A stretch of DNA of 64,000 bases from Skeletonema tropicum (GCA_037178625.1 CM074131.1:4030001-4094000); one strand, 5' to 3'. Counted from the first letter of the stretch, positions 28,544 through 39,087 are shown. Made by a program: numbers and translations. Notes: generated by a model not told the origin, from the sequence alone.

Positions 28544-31000
28544 AGCAATGTGCCGCTAATGGACGCCATAGACGCCGCCAACCGTCTAACCCCTGCATCA
28601 GGATCATCAACTGGACCAATATGATCAATGTTGACCGTTGGTTTGGGCCGCGGTAGTGTGTGTGGGGTTGTGGTGTAGCCTCATTACACGGCACCGGCCA
28701 TCATCTTTTTCAGCCGTCGCCAAGCAGTTGTGGTGATGATTACGTCAACCATAAACGTCCGTCTCGTCTCCCCTTCATCACACGATGATACTTTATATAT
28801 ATGGGGATGGTTCGGTGCCAGTATTCCTTCGGTTTGGGCTTGTATTCATGCTGAATTCGATAATCGCCGCTCGGTATTATTTTCCGGCCACAATAATAAT
28901 CGTCGATCATCGACAAATGAAATGATTTAGATGGCCAGCACACGATAGTGAGGGCAGCCAAATTGAACAATAAAGTATTATGGATGCTCTGGGCTTGTGG
29001 AATGGACACAACTATCGCTCTTATGATGAGTCAACACGTCGTCTTCAGAAGGGCAACTCAAAAATGCGCGTATTATTTCTGCAAACACGGAGAAGATTAG
29101 TGTTATTTCATGTTTAAATATTTGATAGTGGCGAAAATAGTGCGAACTGAGGGGGACTGGGGAGTACTGTGTGGGAAGTAGCCGTTCATCATGGACAGTG
29201 GAGTGAATGATGAATGATATCTACTTGTGGGAAATAAATGTGAAAATTATTCACAACGCTGAAACAACGCCCATTTGGTTATAAAATGTGATGATCGTCA
29301 ATCGAATTATCCACAATAGTATTAAGTACAATAAGGCACTGTGAAATGTATACAATTCATTGTCCAGAGCACCTAATTGCATATAATGCAAAGATTTATC
29401 TTCATTCCAGCATGTTTCTACTCTAAAGTAGAGGTATTATCAACGCCATCGAGGACAAAGTATCAGTTGAAATTATAGTAATAGCAAGCCCATGATACCT
29501 GCTGACGTTGATGATCATTGGTTCTGGATATAGAAGCATTCTGCGTAGTGCGTAGGCTCCAATTGCCTTTTATCAACATGGTCTACCATGGTCAAGATCT
29601 GCTGGTGGTATCTATTCTACGAGTAAGTTAGCTAGTATTATGTACTTACTTACTCTTTCTAAGTGCGGGTTTTTCCCCTCCCGCCATTTCTTCTCGCGAT
29701 AAAAATACGCACAAAAAACCGTAGGGATATCCCTACGGGAGGTTAACCAGGGTCTAGACCTGGTTTAGAATCTTAACCAGGAAACCTGGATTAGCGCTGT
29801 GCCGCTAATGGATGCCATAGACGCCGCCAACCGTCTAACCCCTGCATCAGAATCATCAACTGGACCAATATGATCAATGTTGACCGTTGGTTTGGGCCGC
29901 GGTAGTGTGTGTGGGGTTGTGGTGTGGCCTCATCACATGGCACCGGCCATCATCTTTTTCGGTCGTCATCAAGCAGTTGTGGTGATGGTTACGTCAACCA
30001 TAAACGTCCGTCTCGCCTCCTCATCATACCGCGTTGATACTACATAAACATGGGAATGTTTCGGCGCCGGTATTCCTTCAAGTGGGGCTTGTATTCATGC
30101 TATATTTGATAATCGCCACTCGGTATTATTTTCCGGCCACAATATTTATCGTCGATGATCGACAAATCAAATGATTTGGATAGCCAACACACGGTACAGC
30201 AGGCAGCAGAAGTGAACAATAAAGTATTATGGATAATTAGGGCTTGTGGAATGGGCACAACTATCGATGTTATGATGCGTTAACACGTCGTCTTCAGAAT
30301 GGCAACTCACAACTTCACTCATTATTTCTGCAAATACGGAGAAGATTAGTGTTGTTTCATGTTTAAATATTTGATAGTGGCGGAAACAGTGCGAAGTGAG
30401 GGGCAGTGGGAAGTACTGAGTGGGAAGTACCCCATAATCATGCAGAGGAGTGTATACTGAATGATATCTACTGGTGGGGGATACAAATGTGAAATTTATT
30501 CACTGCGCTGAAACAACGCTCATTTGATTATCATATCTCATAATCGTCCATCGAATCGATCACAATTATATCAAATACAATGTGCAATGTATGCAGTTCA
30601 CTGTTTTAAGTATTTAATGGCATATAATGCAAAGATTTTCCTTCCAGCACATTTCAACTCTAAAATAGCGGGAATATCACGCCATCAAGGGCAAAATATC
30701 TGTTGAAATCATAGTAATAGCAAGCCCATGATATCTTCTGACGTCGACGATCATTGGTTCTGGATTCAGAAGCATTCTGCGTTGTGCGTAGGCTGCTATT
30801 GCAGTGGACACCATGGTAGACATGGTCAAGATCTGCTGGTGGTATCTGGTCTACGCGTACATTAGCTAGTATTATGTACTTAGTTACTCTTTCTTAACCA
30901 GGTTTAGCCCTTCCCGCCATTTCCTACCGTGGTAGAACTATAATAGAAGTACGCACAAAAAACCGTAGGTAGGTAGGGATATCCGCCACCTACCCGCCCA
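28544..31000. repeat. Diverged 1.25-kb direct duplication, non-coding
   Basis: 28551-29740 recurs at 29800-30990 with an offset of about 1249 bases and roughly one difference per ten bases (shared phrases CATAGACGCCGCCAACCGTC, TGTTGACCGTTGGTTTGGGC, AAGATCTGCTGGTGGTATCT). Neither copy holds a long frame. Between them is a 20-bp palindrome CCGTAGGGATATCCCTACGG (29719-29738). Nature unknown; it could be two copies of an unidentified element or an old tandem duplication. Confidence 0.75.
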
Positions 31001-31118
31001 GTCCACATCCTCAGTCGACTCAAGAGTCTTCTCAGCCATTCACATCTGCTTTTCTTACGACGTAGTTTACCGTAGCACAGAAATAACCTAAAGCCCCAGC
31101 CACACACATTCTTAGCCG

Positions 31119-32579
31119 CTACGACGGCAACGTGTTCAGGCTGTGGGGTGCAACTCAGGAGATCACGGAGGGGTGTAAGTCAGGTCAATAAGGTCACGAA
31201 AAGTGCAACTCAAAAAGACGGAGGAATAGTACATTGGCGATGGTCTCCATCCGCGCAATATTTGTCGCCAAGAGCGTGATATGATATAATCACGGCACAT
31301 TGTAAAAGGTGTCACATAAGACCAGCGCAAATAAAATGTGCTAGGGTAAATTTTGTTCTGCAGGCTTGGCGCTAGATATTTTCAAATTACCCAAGCTCTT
31401 TTTATTTGCGCCTGTCTTACATGTGGCTGTAGCAAAGACAGCGATAGCACATGGGCAACTTGGTTTATCGGACGCTGCACTGCTATCCACTGCAGAATGG
31501 GCACAAAGCTTCTCAATCAAGTTGTGGAGATGACCCATGGACAATGGCTGGTGAGGAATTTCTTGATTCATGATTCATGATAAAATTTCGGGTATGCTTG
31601 CGTTAGAGAGGAAGGAGGAGCTACAAATAGATAGAGGAGCAGCAAGAGATGGGCTTGGAAGGGCTAGGAGAGGAGGATAAATACTTGATGGAAAGCATCT
31701 CGATGATCTCGAAACAACTTCTGGTGAATAACAGGCTTATTGGCTGCTTTCCGTGAAAGCAGCTCGGGATGCCTTCTTGATACGCCGCCAGCGGGCTCAG
31801 GCAGCACTTCGACGCGGTCACAACAATCACGGATAGAGATGGGTATATGCTTATACTCTGTTACATATATGTTATTTGTATATCTCGCCTGTATTTATTC
31901 AGGCTTATTGACATTCACGTCAATATATCCCGGGCTCTATAACGAGCTGTGGTAGGAGAGACAACCCTCTCCCGTGGTTCCGACTGCGACGCTGTTTGGT
32001 TCTTCCCTCGGCGTATGAAAACTCCAATTGTTGGTTCAATGATGTCTAGGTAGCGATAATGCAATCTGTCTCTGAAGTGGTGTGGTTGATTCGGATTGCA
32101 CTTAGGATAAGAGATGTCTTCCGATACAATGCATCGACCCAATCGAGCAACTACAACGGAACACTATTGATAACAATACTCCATCAACACCTCGTAGCTT
32201 GCTGGAAGCTGGAAGCGGTAAGTTTTCTTAGGTTTATTTGCTACGCACATGAGTTACGCGGAGGGCTGTGAAAGCGGTGGACAACTGTGTTTCATCTGAA
32301 CAATTCTTCAGTAATGAGAGGGAGGATGGTTGGTGATGTTTGCTTGTGGTGGATGTTTAGAAAGGGGTCGTCCATGGTGTCCATTGTATGTACAGGATTG
32401 AGAGGGCTCCTGCTTTGCCGTTTGCAAAAGATTGATCCCATTTTAATACTGTGATAAGTACCTCTAAATATCAAGTACTCTCGCCACTTAATAGATCAGA
32501 AATTTTGAAGTACGTCTGATTAGCCCTCTCCTCGATCTCCTAAGTTGCACCCCACAGCCTGAAAACGTTGCCGTAGTAG
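31119..32579. mobile_element. Possible composite element with ~45-bp inverted ends
   Basis: ACGGCAACGTGTTCAGGCTG and the following 21 bases (31124-31164) are repeated inverted at 32534-32574 with few mismatches, so the 1.45 kb between them has terminal inverted repeats. The interior is a 5'-truncated copy of the 40684 retrotransposon plus other debris. No transposase and no clear target duplication. Confidence 0.45.
31494..32062 (+). pseudogene. 5'-truncated copy of the second non-LTR retrotransposon
   Basis: Matches the last ~560 bases of the element at 40684-46901 in opposite orientation: the end of its ORF (MTHGQWLVRNFLIHD and RAQAALRR-type phrases, with frame breaks) and its 3' UTR up to GCGATAATGCAA. 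Severe 5' truncation is the normal outcome of incomplete target-primed reverse transcription. Confidence 0.8.
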
Positions 32580-32589
32580 ACACGCACAC
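32063..32589. other. Repeat debris
   Basis: 32100-32218 is the dispersed repeat also seen at 12945-13075. 32495-32528 (CAGAAATTTTGAAGTACGTC and on) matches the 3' end of the 13311 retrotransposon. No gene. Confidence 0.5.
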
Positions 32590-33407
32590 CTCCCTCCGTG
32601 GTCGCTTTGCGCGAGGAAGAGTTAACCATTAACCACAAGTAAAATAAACTCTGCATGCATGGTGCTATACTCTGCATGCATCGCATGGTGCTGAGCTGTC
32701 TTCGTGTAAAACAAGACACTTTAGACTGCTTGGAGACTGACTGCATGCATGGTGCAGTGCTGTCTTTCATGATGTGTAAAACAACAACTGGATACCCATA
32801 ATTTATCCGAACTTAAGTATAAGTCCGGTTTCACGAACGGTAGCCAAATCCAGCTTCAAGTTCTGCTTGGCGTTGTTTCTGAATACATACTCCTACATAT
32901 GTAAAAGCAGAACAACTTATTTACATATCCGTATGTATTAATTGAAGTAGAAGTCCGGTTTGTCGAATCGGGACAACCAATACTGCACGAACGGTAGCCA
33001 AATCGAGCTTTAAGTTTGTGAACCTTCTTTGACTTTTGTCCGGTTCCTACTTATTCATTTACTTACGGTGTGTAAGTACGATAGAACCATACATACTTAC
33101 ATCATCATGTCTCAAGACTATACTTATGCCAAGCAAGGGCCATTTCCCATGAACTAACTTCAAACAACGATGTCATGCTGCACAGAGACATCAATAAAAC
33201 AGAACTCCTCTATTCGTTAATTCCCCGTAAGTATCACACGTTACGATTAGTTTAGAAAGATGCATATTCAGCTCATCACAACATCAACGTCTACTACCAC
33301 AAAACGACGCAGCATAAACAATAAACAGCAACGACAGCACTGGAACTTCACAACTCTTCCTCCGACTTTCAACATTTGATATCACTACACAGTTTACCTT
33401 ACCGACA
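32590..33407 (+). promoter_or_regulatory. Upstream region of the HMG-box-like gene
   Basis: Its inverted copy at 22161-23203 defines the block that moved together with the 5' coding end. It includes repeated TGCATGCATGGTGC phrases (32650-32760) and two copies of a CTACCGTTCGTG-type motif (reverse strand, near 32835 and 32990). The last ~130 bases before the ATG are best conserved between the two copies and are the likely 5' UTR or core promoter. No TATA assignment attempted. Confidence 0.45.
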
Positions 33408-34264
33408 ATGACGAACGTCAAGAAGTTACTAATCTCAGCATCAGCTCAGTATCGTCCTTACACGGCATACAACATATTCTTCCAGCTCGAACGAGAGTTC
33501 ATACTCCAAAGCATTCTTGGTGTGACGCCTTCTGTGGACACTGTATTCGACCAAGCTGCTGATGATGTGATACCCATGCTACCTCGAAAGTACCAAGAGA
33601 TTATTCTCTCCTATGACTGGTACATCCCAGGAAAGGCTCAACGCCAGAAGAGGAAGCATCGGAAGAGCCACAGGCAAGATTAGTTTCAGTGGTAAGTAAC
33701 TATGACCTGTCATTCAATGCCTTCCCCGCTGCACCATCCCAATCCAATGTATTGATCATATATCTCCTTCTTTTGCAAGCAGATCTCTCCAAGAGAGTAG
33801 CCATATCTTGGCATGAGGCTGATGGCGAGGTGAAACTGTTTTGCGCCGAGGTATCAGATATCTTGATGCAGGAGTACAAGAAGGCTCTTTATCACAAGAG
33901 GAAGGATGGCATCAATGATAGGAAAGAGGAGTCATCGACCCAACCACATGGAACTAAGGTAAGGAATTACAAGAAGCGGACAAGTCCATATACCTTGCCA
34001 CCAAGCCAAGTAGTCTCCTCAACAGCTGCGGACAAAGTTGACATCGAACAAATCATCTCTTCTGCGACCTCAGCTATGGTCACCCCAGTTCCTTGTACGT
34101 CAATGGCGACTAGCACTTCAAATGCATGGGAACAAATTGCCTCTTTGCCGTCAGTTGGACAACTATCGCTTCCGGTTCCTTCCTATCATTATCATTATCG
34201 TTCAGCCACAGAAGTTGATATTGACGACGATGCCATAAGGAACATGTGGATGGCTTGGGATTGA
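33408..34264 (+). pseudogene. HMG-box-like protein, two exons, one frameshift
   Basis: ATG at 33408. Exon 1 encodes RPYTAYNIFFQLEREFIL, the first helix of an HMG box of the diatom type, then a ~55-residue insertion (DWYIPGKAQRQKRKHRKSH). A 91-nt intron (33692-33782; GTAAGT ... TGCAAGCAG) follows. Exon 2 continues DLSKRVAISWHEADGEVKLF and EVSDILMQEYKKALYHKRK, the rest of the box, and ends in a Ser/Thr-rich tail. One extra base near 33670 (CACAGGCAAG where CACGGCAAG would read SHGKISFS) breaks the frame just before the intron. HMG boxes bend DNA in the nucleus. Either a sequencing indel or a recent lesion. Confidence 0.7.
33692..33782 (+). other. Intron of the HMG-box-like gene (91 nt)
   Basis: Donor GTAAGT directly after CAGTG, acceptor TTTTGCAAGCAG. 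Splicing in phase 1 restores an Asp codon (G + AT) and the phrase SFSDLSKRVA. Confidence 0.75.
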
Positions 34265-34433
34265 AAGGTAGCCATAGAAATGGTTGTGCTTGTAATGTTG
34301 TATAGAGAGTGTAATAGATTTATGAACTTGTTATTATGACTTTCTGTTTAATAAATGTAGGGGTGAAAATACTTAATCTTATACCGTTATGATGGGACAA
34401 GATCTAACTATAAAACTCGAATTCAATGCAATT

Positions 34434-34498
34434 CGCTGAGAGCTCAAGCTTGTGGGATCGAAGCTTTCGTCCTGTACAGACTCATCAGGAGATCAGCG
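34434..34498 (-). ncRNA. Type I hammerhead ribozyme, intact core
   Basis: On the minus strand: stem I half CGCTG..CTC, CTGATGA, stem II GTC-TGTACAG-GAC, GAAA, stem III GCTT-(9 nt)-AAGC, TT, then stem I half GAG....CAGCG. All invariant core bases (CUGAUGA, GAAA, U16.1, H17) are present. Predicted cleavage is after the second T following AAGC, between 34446 and 34445. The CUU triplet is permitted (NUH) but is not the fastest. Stem III of 4-5 bp and an internal loop in stem I facing loop II are as in natural type I hammerheads. Confidence 0.85.
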
Positions 34499-34728
34499 CT
34501 GAAGGCGGGGCTGTGGCGAATTGCGATGTGCGACGTGTAAACGACTTACGCACTAGCATTCGAGCAATCTTAGCCTCACACCTCGGTTGTTTATTTCAGT
34601 TGGGTCAGTCTTTCCCAACGGCTTCCAAATTGATCTTTGTAGATCATTTGTCGCATCTGTGATTGGATGTGACAGGTACTGGTAGAGTCGATTCGGATGC
34701 CATCGTCATCATTATCAGAAAGATAGTA

Positions 34729-34804
34729 TTTCCACTCCAACGCGAAGAAGACAGCTGGCGAAAAAGAAGGCAGCGCAGCTGTCTTCTTCGCGTTGGAGTG
34801 GAAA
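34729..34804. repeat. Perfect 29-bp inverted repeat with 18-base loop
   Basis: Arms 34729-34757 and 34776-34804 (left arm starts TTTCCACTCC, tip GACAGCTG). It lies in the element's 3' UTR, 42 bases past the reverse-transcriptase stop, and would form a strong RNA hairpin, perhaps for reverse-transcriptase recognition or termination. Confidence 0.8.
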
Positions 34805-34846
34805 TAAAAAGGGGGTTACTTGCATCGGCCTGATCTAGGTAGGTCA

Positions 34847-35806
34847 TTACTTTTTCAAGTAGCTCGATACGTTCACCCCCGGTCTCTTTCCGATGTCTCG
34901 ATACGATAAAAAGTTTCCAAGATTTGGAGCCCGATGGTTGCAGATCATCAAGCGGTCAATAGGGATCTTGGATTGGTCAAGGTTCTCCAGTTCATTCAAC
35001 GGTGGCTTTCCAGCGGGTTCCAGGATGGTCTCCTTGAACAGTTTCTGGATTGTAGAGGCAGACGGATCATCAGGGTGAAAGACTCTGTGTAGCCGAACAC
35101 ACCGTGACAGTGAGTCATTTCGGTTCTGGATGATTTCTTGTCGCTCTTCGTCGCTACGTTGAAGGTATTTCCTTGCGTTCTTGGCTGCCTTCTTGATGAG
35201 GGGGACGATGTCCGTCCTGTTATAGCCACGGTCTTCAAGGCGGTGGAGAAAGTTCAGAGTATGAGTCTTGATTCTATCCGGGTCAGAGCACAAAGTAAGA
35301 ATGCGTAGCATTTGTCCTGTGATAAGTCCATTGATTCCACCCGGGGCATGGGCAGAATGGGGAGGGATGTAGAGATACAAGGCCATTGGCTTTTCGTAGA
35401 GATCCGTCAATAGCCTATCTCCTTCTATCCTTACAACGAGATCCATGAATTCAACTTGAGACGACCGAGGGACGAATTCCCACGGGAGTCCATGAAATTT
35501 ATTCATATCCTCTTGGAAGTTTCTCCAGTTTTGATCATCGGTGATATAGTCGGGATGTGGAATCCATATTCCAAGCACATCATCGATGAATCTCAACCAG
35601 AAAATGATAGATCCTTTCCACTTGTTCATCAGGAAGTCTTCGTGAATGGCAAAAAAGATGATCGCTAAGCTTGGAGCTGGGCAGATGCCCATTGCGACAC
35701 CTTTCTTTTGTACTGCAAAGATGTCACCGAACTTGATGATGTTGGATCTGAGCACAATACCGATTGCCTCGATTAGGCAGTCAGCATTGTAATCAAATCT
35801 GTCCAT
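34847..35806 (-). CDS. Penelope-like reverse transcriptase, C-terminal part
   Basis: Contains FGDIFAVQKKGVAMGICPAP and AIHEDFLMNKW (template grip), the catalytic FIDDVLGIW near 35580, then EFMDLVVRIEGDRLLTDLYE, a His-containing IPPHSAHAPGGINGLITGQM, and RILTLCSD. This order is the hallmark of Penelope-like reverse transcriptases. It ends in a basic tail (SSYLKK). It is in a different frame from the N-terminal part and overlaps it by 14 bases (35793-35806). The listed ATG is probably not a true start but a frame break within one polypeptide. Confidence 0.8.
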   Translation of the reverse strand: MDRFDYNADCLIEAIGIVLRSNIIKFGDIFAVQKKGVAMGICPAPSLAIIFFAIHEDFLMNKWKGSIIFWLRFIDDVLGIWIPHPDYITDDQNWRNFQEDMNKFHGLPWEFVPRSSQVEFMDLVVRIEGDRLLTDLYEKPMALYLYIPPHSAHAPGGINGLITGQMLRILTLCSDPDRIKTHTLNFLHRLEDRGYNRTDIVPLIKKAAKNARKYLQRSDEERQEIIQNRNDSLSRCVRLHRVFHPDDPSASTIQKLFKETILEPAGKPPLNELENLDQSKIPIDRLMICNHRAPNLGNFLSYRDIGKRPGVNVSSYLKK

Positions 35807-37034
35807 TGTCGATGGTCTTCGTAGGTACTTCGGATAGAACTTCTAGGACGGCCTTGCTGCACATGTTTGTATACATAGCAGTAGCATCGGTGGTGAACAA
35901 CCGTGCGTTGGGGGGCAGTCGGACTTCATCCAAGCGTCGTTTGAGGACGTTGGAATCCCTGAAAAAGCTACTCTGTGCTTGTGCTATAGGTCTCAGACAT
36001 GCATCGACATACTTTCCAAGGGCCTCAGCAATGGAGCCGCATGTGGAACATACGGGTCTCGTCTTGATGGGATCCTTGTGGAGTTTGTAGAGAAGATAGA
36101 AGTACGCATTCGGTGAAGTAGCGTGCGCCTTATGCGTCATTTCCTTGATGTATGTTACCTCTTTATCCAATAGAGCCCCTGCGTTTGGACGTCTAACCCC
36201 TCTCCTGCGTTCAGATATGGTCATTGGTTGGAATTGCTCCACCCAGTGATCAATGTCTCTGACAATTTGAGCAGTCATAGCGGCGGCTTCCTCACGTGTG
36301 ATGATATCATAGTTGGTGTCATCCTCCAGGTGTGCGAGAGCATCAGCGATGTACCGGTGGATTTCGACGGCTACCGGTCCAAGGCCTTTGTCAGCCATGG
36401 CAATAATGATGGATGGGTCGGTTCTGAGAATTCTGAGGATTTTTAGTTCAAAGGGCCGTAAGTTTGGGCGTGCCTCTCTTTTGGAATAGAGCTTTTCAAT
36501 CTCATCAAAGAAACACATGACACGATGTGTAATCTCGTCTGGGATTTCAGATTCCTTTGGTGTCCATTCCGATGGAAGTTTCACCTTAGGTATCATTTGG
36601 GCAGCCTTGTCTTCACTTTCCTCATCGCTGTCATCCCCCCAGAATGTAGCACGGTACAGATCACGTCTAAAACGGAAAAGATTTTCGTTCATATCCTTGG
36701 CTGTCGTGGTGAAGCGGGGAGTAGGGACGAATTTTTGGCCGAGGCCAAGCAAAACGTTGGCTCCGGGAGGAGCCTTGCCATTTGAGAGATCATGGAATGC
36801 GAGATTGGTGACATTCGAGAGATAAAGACCAGTGGGGGTGTTCCCCAAGATATTAATGGCATTTTCAAGGGAAGAAACGTCGGGATTAATAGCGCAGTTA
36901 TACTTGCCAAGTATTCTTGCCTCTATCCTCCTTATCGAGTCCTTGGAATCCTTTACTTGCCTCCGTTCTTCTTCTGAAATTGCTTTTTTGACTTTCTTCC
37001 GCGTTGCTGCGAAGGCGTAGTCGGTGTTGGCTCG
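35793..37034 (-). CDS. Penelope-like reverse transcriptase, N-terminal part
   Basis: Open from the codon after a TGA at 37035-37037 down to a TGA at 35793. It shows LLGLGQKFVPTPRF (start of the conserved region in Penelope-like reverse transcriptases), IIAMADKGLGPVAVE, YFYLLYKLHKDPIKTRPVCS and motif A FTTDATAMYTNM near 35885. It shares its frame with the Lys-rich segment upstream, separated only by TGA followed by C. It has no good ATG before the conserved region, so it is either expressed by readthrough or is a broken frame. Confidence 0.75.
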   Translation of the reverse strand, partial: RANTDYAFAATRKKVKKAISEEERRQVKDSKDSIRRIEARILGKYNCAINPDVSSLENAINILGNTPTGLYLSNVTNLAFHDLSNGKAPPGANVLLGLGQKFVPTPRFTTTAKDMNENLFRFRRDLYRATFWGDDSDEESEDKAAQMIPKVKLPSEWTPKESEIPDEITHRVMCFFDEIEKLYSKREARPNLRPFELKILRILRTDPSIIIAMADKGLGPVAVEIHRYIADALAHLEDDTNYDIITREEAAAMTAQIVRDIDHWVEQFQPMTISERRRGVRRPNAGALLDKEVTYIKEMTHKAHATSPNAYFYLLYKLHKDPIKTRPVCSTCGSIAEALGKYVDACLRPIAQAQSSFFRDSNVLKRRLDEVRLPPNARLFTTDATAMYTNMCSKAVLEVLSEVPTKTIDNGQI

Positions 37035-37499
37035 TCATCCGTTCTGCTTTCCATTCTTCTTTTTCTTCACGTCTTGATTTCCTTTTCCGTTCTTGTCCGT
37101 TTTCTGATTCTTCTTTTGAGTCACAGAGGGAGCAATCTCTGGATGACTGTTGGAGTTTTTTGACTTCTTATTCTTCTTCCTCTTCTTCTTCCGTTGTTGT
37201 TCTGACTTCGCAGGAGCAGCGTCAACATCGTCTTCAGAATTGTCTTCAGAATTGTCAGGCACACGCTCGTGTTCTAGTTGCTTCCTTTTCTTTGCCTCCT
37301 TGCGTAGCAAGTTTCTCTTCTGAGATCTCGACAGCTGAACTTGCCTCTGCACGTTCTTTATGTCCTTCTTCACCGGTTCGAGTTGCTTCTGAATTACTCC
37401 ATTCAGGACTGGAGGAGTAACCTTCTTATCTTTCAGAACCAGGTCAAGAGCTTCTTCTGTCTTCTGGGCGTATTTTGATTCGATAAATAAACGATTCAA
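37035..37499 (-). CDS. Lys-rich segment of the Penelope-like element
   Basis: A 154-codon open frame rich in Lys/Arg/Gln (RKKKRKKNKKSKN, KKKKNGKQNG), probably nucleic-acid binding. It overlaps the end of the upstream ORF1 by 56 bases in another frame (37444-37499), and natural reading would shift there (ESFIYR / IESKYAQKTEEALDL). It ends in TGA directly before the reverse-transcriptase frame. It probably belongs to the end of ORF1 or to a linker of the polyprotein. Confidence 0.55.
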   Translation of the reverse strand: MNRLFIESKYAQKTEEALDLVLKDKKVTPPVLNGVIQKQLEPVKKDIKNVQRQVQLSRSQKRNLLRKEAKKRKQLEHERVPDNSEDNSEDDVDAAPAKSEQQRKKKRKKNKKSKNSNSHPEIAPSVTQKKNQKTDKNGKGNQDVKKKKNGKQNG

Positions 37500-39087
37500 C
37501 TAGAGCAGCACTATTCTTCAACGTTTTTGCGGTTCGACTATAAGCCAAGAAAGGCTCATTGATCAGACCGTCGTATGCGTCGGAGATACTATTCACAATT
37601 TCTTCCAATGTAGAATCCTCAATATCGGAGAGTGGGTCCTTCATCGGGCTGGCTTCATTAACATTCTCCCTTCCTGTAACCTCAACTGGCTCTCCCGTGA
37701 CAGTAGCCGTAGATTCTCCCGTAGGGTTGGGGGGAGGGTGTACTGCGTCTGGGGTCTTCTGAGCATCAGGAGTGTCGGGTGTTTCCTCAATCCGATTGAC
37801 AGCTGCGTTGTTGGATGTTGCGGTGGACGTCGTCGCGGTGGATGTTTCGGTGGAAGTTTCGGTGGAATTTGCTGTCAATGTGAGAGTACTTTCTCCGTTG
37901 TTAGGTTGGGATGATGTTGAAGTTGCTCCATCTTGTGTAGTAGTAGTAGTAGTAGTGTTGCGTGGCTGTTCACTCACAGATTTGACCAATATTCCTCTGT
38001 GAGTGTACGACGTGGCCGATGCTGTACCATCCTTATCATCTTCTTCCAAAACAAGGTTGTTAAGGAGCTTATTGAAGTGCGCTTTCAAACTGCCATAGTA
38101 ATTTTTGGCATTTACCATTTCAGTTTTCTGGTTGCGGAGTTGAAACGTAAAGTTTGTACTGTTGGATAGGAAGGTTTGATCCGGCGCCGTAAAAGTAACT
38201 TGGAAATTCGATGCTAGTTGCTTTCGGACAGAGTCCAAATTCTCTGAGGGAGGATTATTCATGGTGCTAACGTCGGTCATAGTACCGATGTCGGTAGTAG
38301 TAACGTTGGCACCATTTTCAGCAGACTGAGTTCCCGCGCCATAGGTGTTGGGCATCTCCAGTTGCTTGTATCCATCGACGTAGGAGCTAACAAAATTCGG
38401 ATGACTCAGAAGTGTACATCCACACTCGGTGATCTCCTGCAAAGCCAAAAAGGCTTGTCCCCAGTGGCATCCAAACATTCCGGGCCATTTGTTGATGTTG
38501 GCTTGGATTGTTTTCAGCAGCACTTGAATAACCAATTTTCGGTCAGGTTTGACTTTGTCCCCCATCTGTAACCCCAATTTAATGACGCTAGAGGTGAGGG
38601 TCATCATCAGCTTCCACGCCAGGGTGATGGTGTGGTTCTGCTTGTCATCCCTGTCCAAAGCTTCCAATGCAAGGGCGGCTTCTTTTTGTTTTTCCTTGCA
38701 CTGTTCAACGACTTTATTGAGACTGGCTTCCACACGTTTATATCCCACGGTGTGGATTACTCGCTTCGAAGGCTGGAGATTGCTTTTCCATTTAGCATAG
38801 GAAGGCAAGTAGGTTGGGTCGTTGGCGTGTCCGATGTATGTGGCGTCGGCAGTCATCCAATCATGATGGGATTTCCAGACGTTCATCACTTCGGTTTGCA
38901 CGGCTTTTTGCATATCGTTCGGTAGGTATTTGATACACTGCTCCACCACTTTGATGGCCTTGTCGGTGGGGCTAAGGGTGCTCTTCCCCCGGTGGTTCTT
39001 ATGAAAAAGGAGGGAGTTCTCTTTCGGTTTGAAGGCTGAGGGGTCGGACCCCGCGGTGGCGTTGTTATCATTACCTTTCGTTACCAT
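37444..39087 (-). CDS. ORF1 protein of the Penelope-like element (547 aa)
   Basis: Start at the ATG ending at 39087 (MVTKGNDNNATAG). The first ~300 residues are helical with conserved-looking Trp and Cys (WKSHHDWMTADATYIGHAND, WPGMFGCHWGQAF). The rest is Thr/Ser/Asn-rich and low in complexity (TSTETSTATTSTATS). It resembles no enzyme I recognise. Some Penelope-like elements carry such an extra structural ORF upstream of the reverse transcriptase. It starts only 22 bases inside the right direct repeat. Confidence 0.65.
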   Translation of the reverse strand: MVTKGNDNNATAGSDPSAFKPKENSLLFHKNHRGKSTLSPTDKAIKVVEQCIKYLPNDMQKAVQTEVMNVWKSHHDWMTADATYIGHANDPTYLPSYAKWKSNLQPSKRVIHTVGYKRVEASLNKVVEQCKEKQKEAALALEALDRDDKQNHTITLAWKLMMTLTSSVIKLGLQMGDKVKPDRKLVIQVLLKTIQANINKWPGMFGCHWGQAFLALQEITECGCTLLSHPNFVSSYVDGYKQLEMPNTYGAGTQSAENGANVTTTDIGTMTDVSTMNNPPSENLDSVRKQLASNFQVTFTAPDQTFLSNSTNFTFQLRNQKTEMVNAKNYYGSLKAHFNKLLNNLVLEEDDKDGTASATSYTHRGILVKSVSEQPRNTTTTTTTQDGATSTSSQPNNGESTLTLTANSTETSTETSTATTSTATSNNAAVNRIEETPDTPDAQKTPDAVHPPPNPTGESTATVTGEPVEVTGRENVNEASPMKDPLSDIEDSTLEEIVNSISDAYDGLINEPFLAYSRTAKTLKNSAALVESFIYRIKIRPEDRRSS

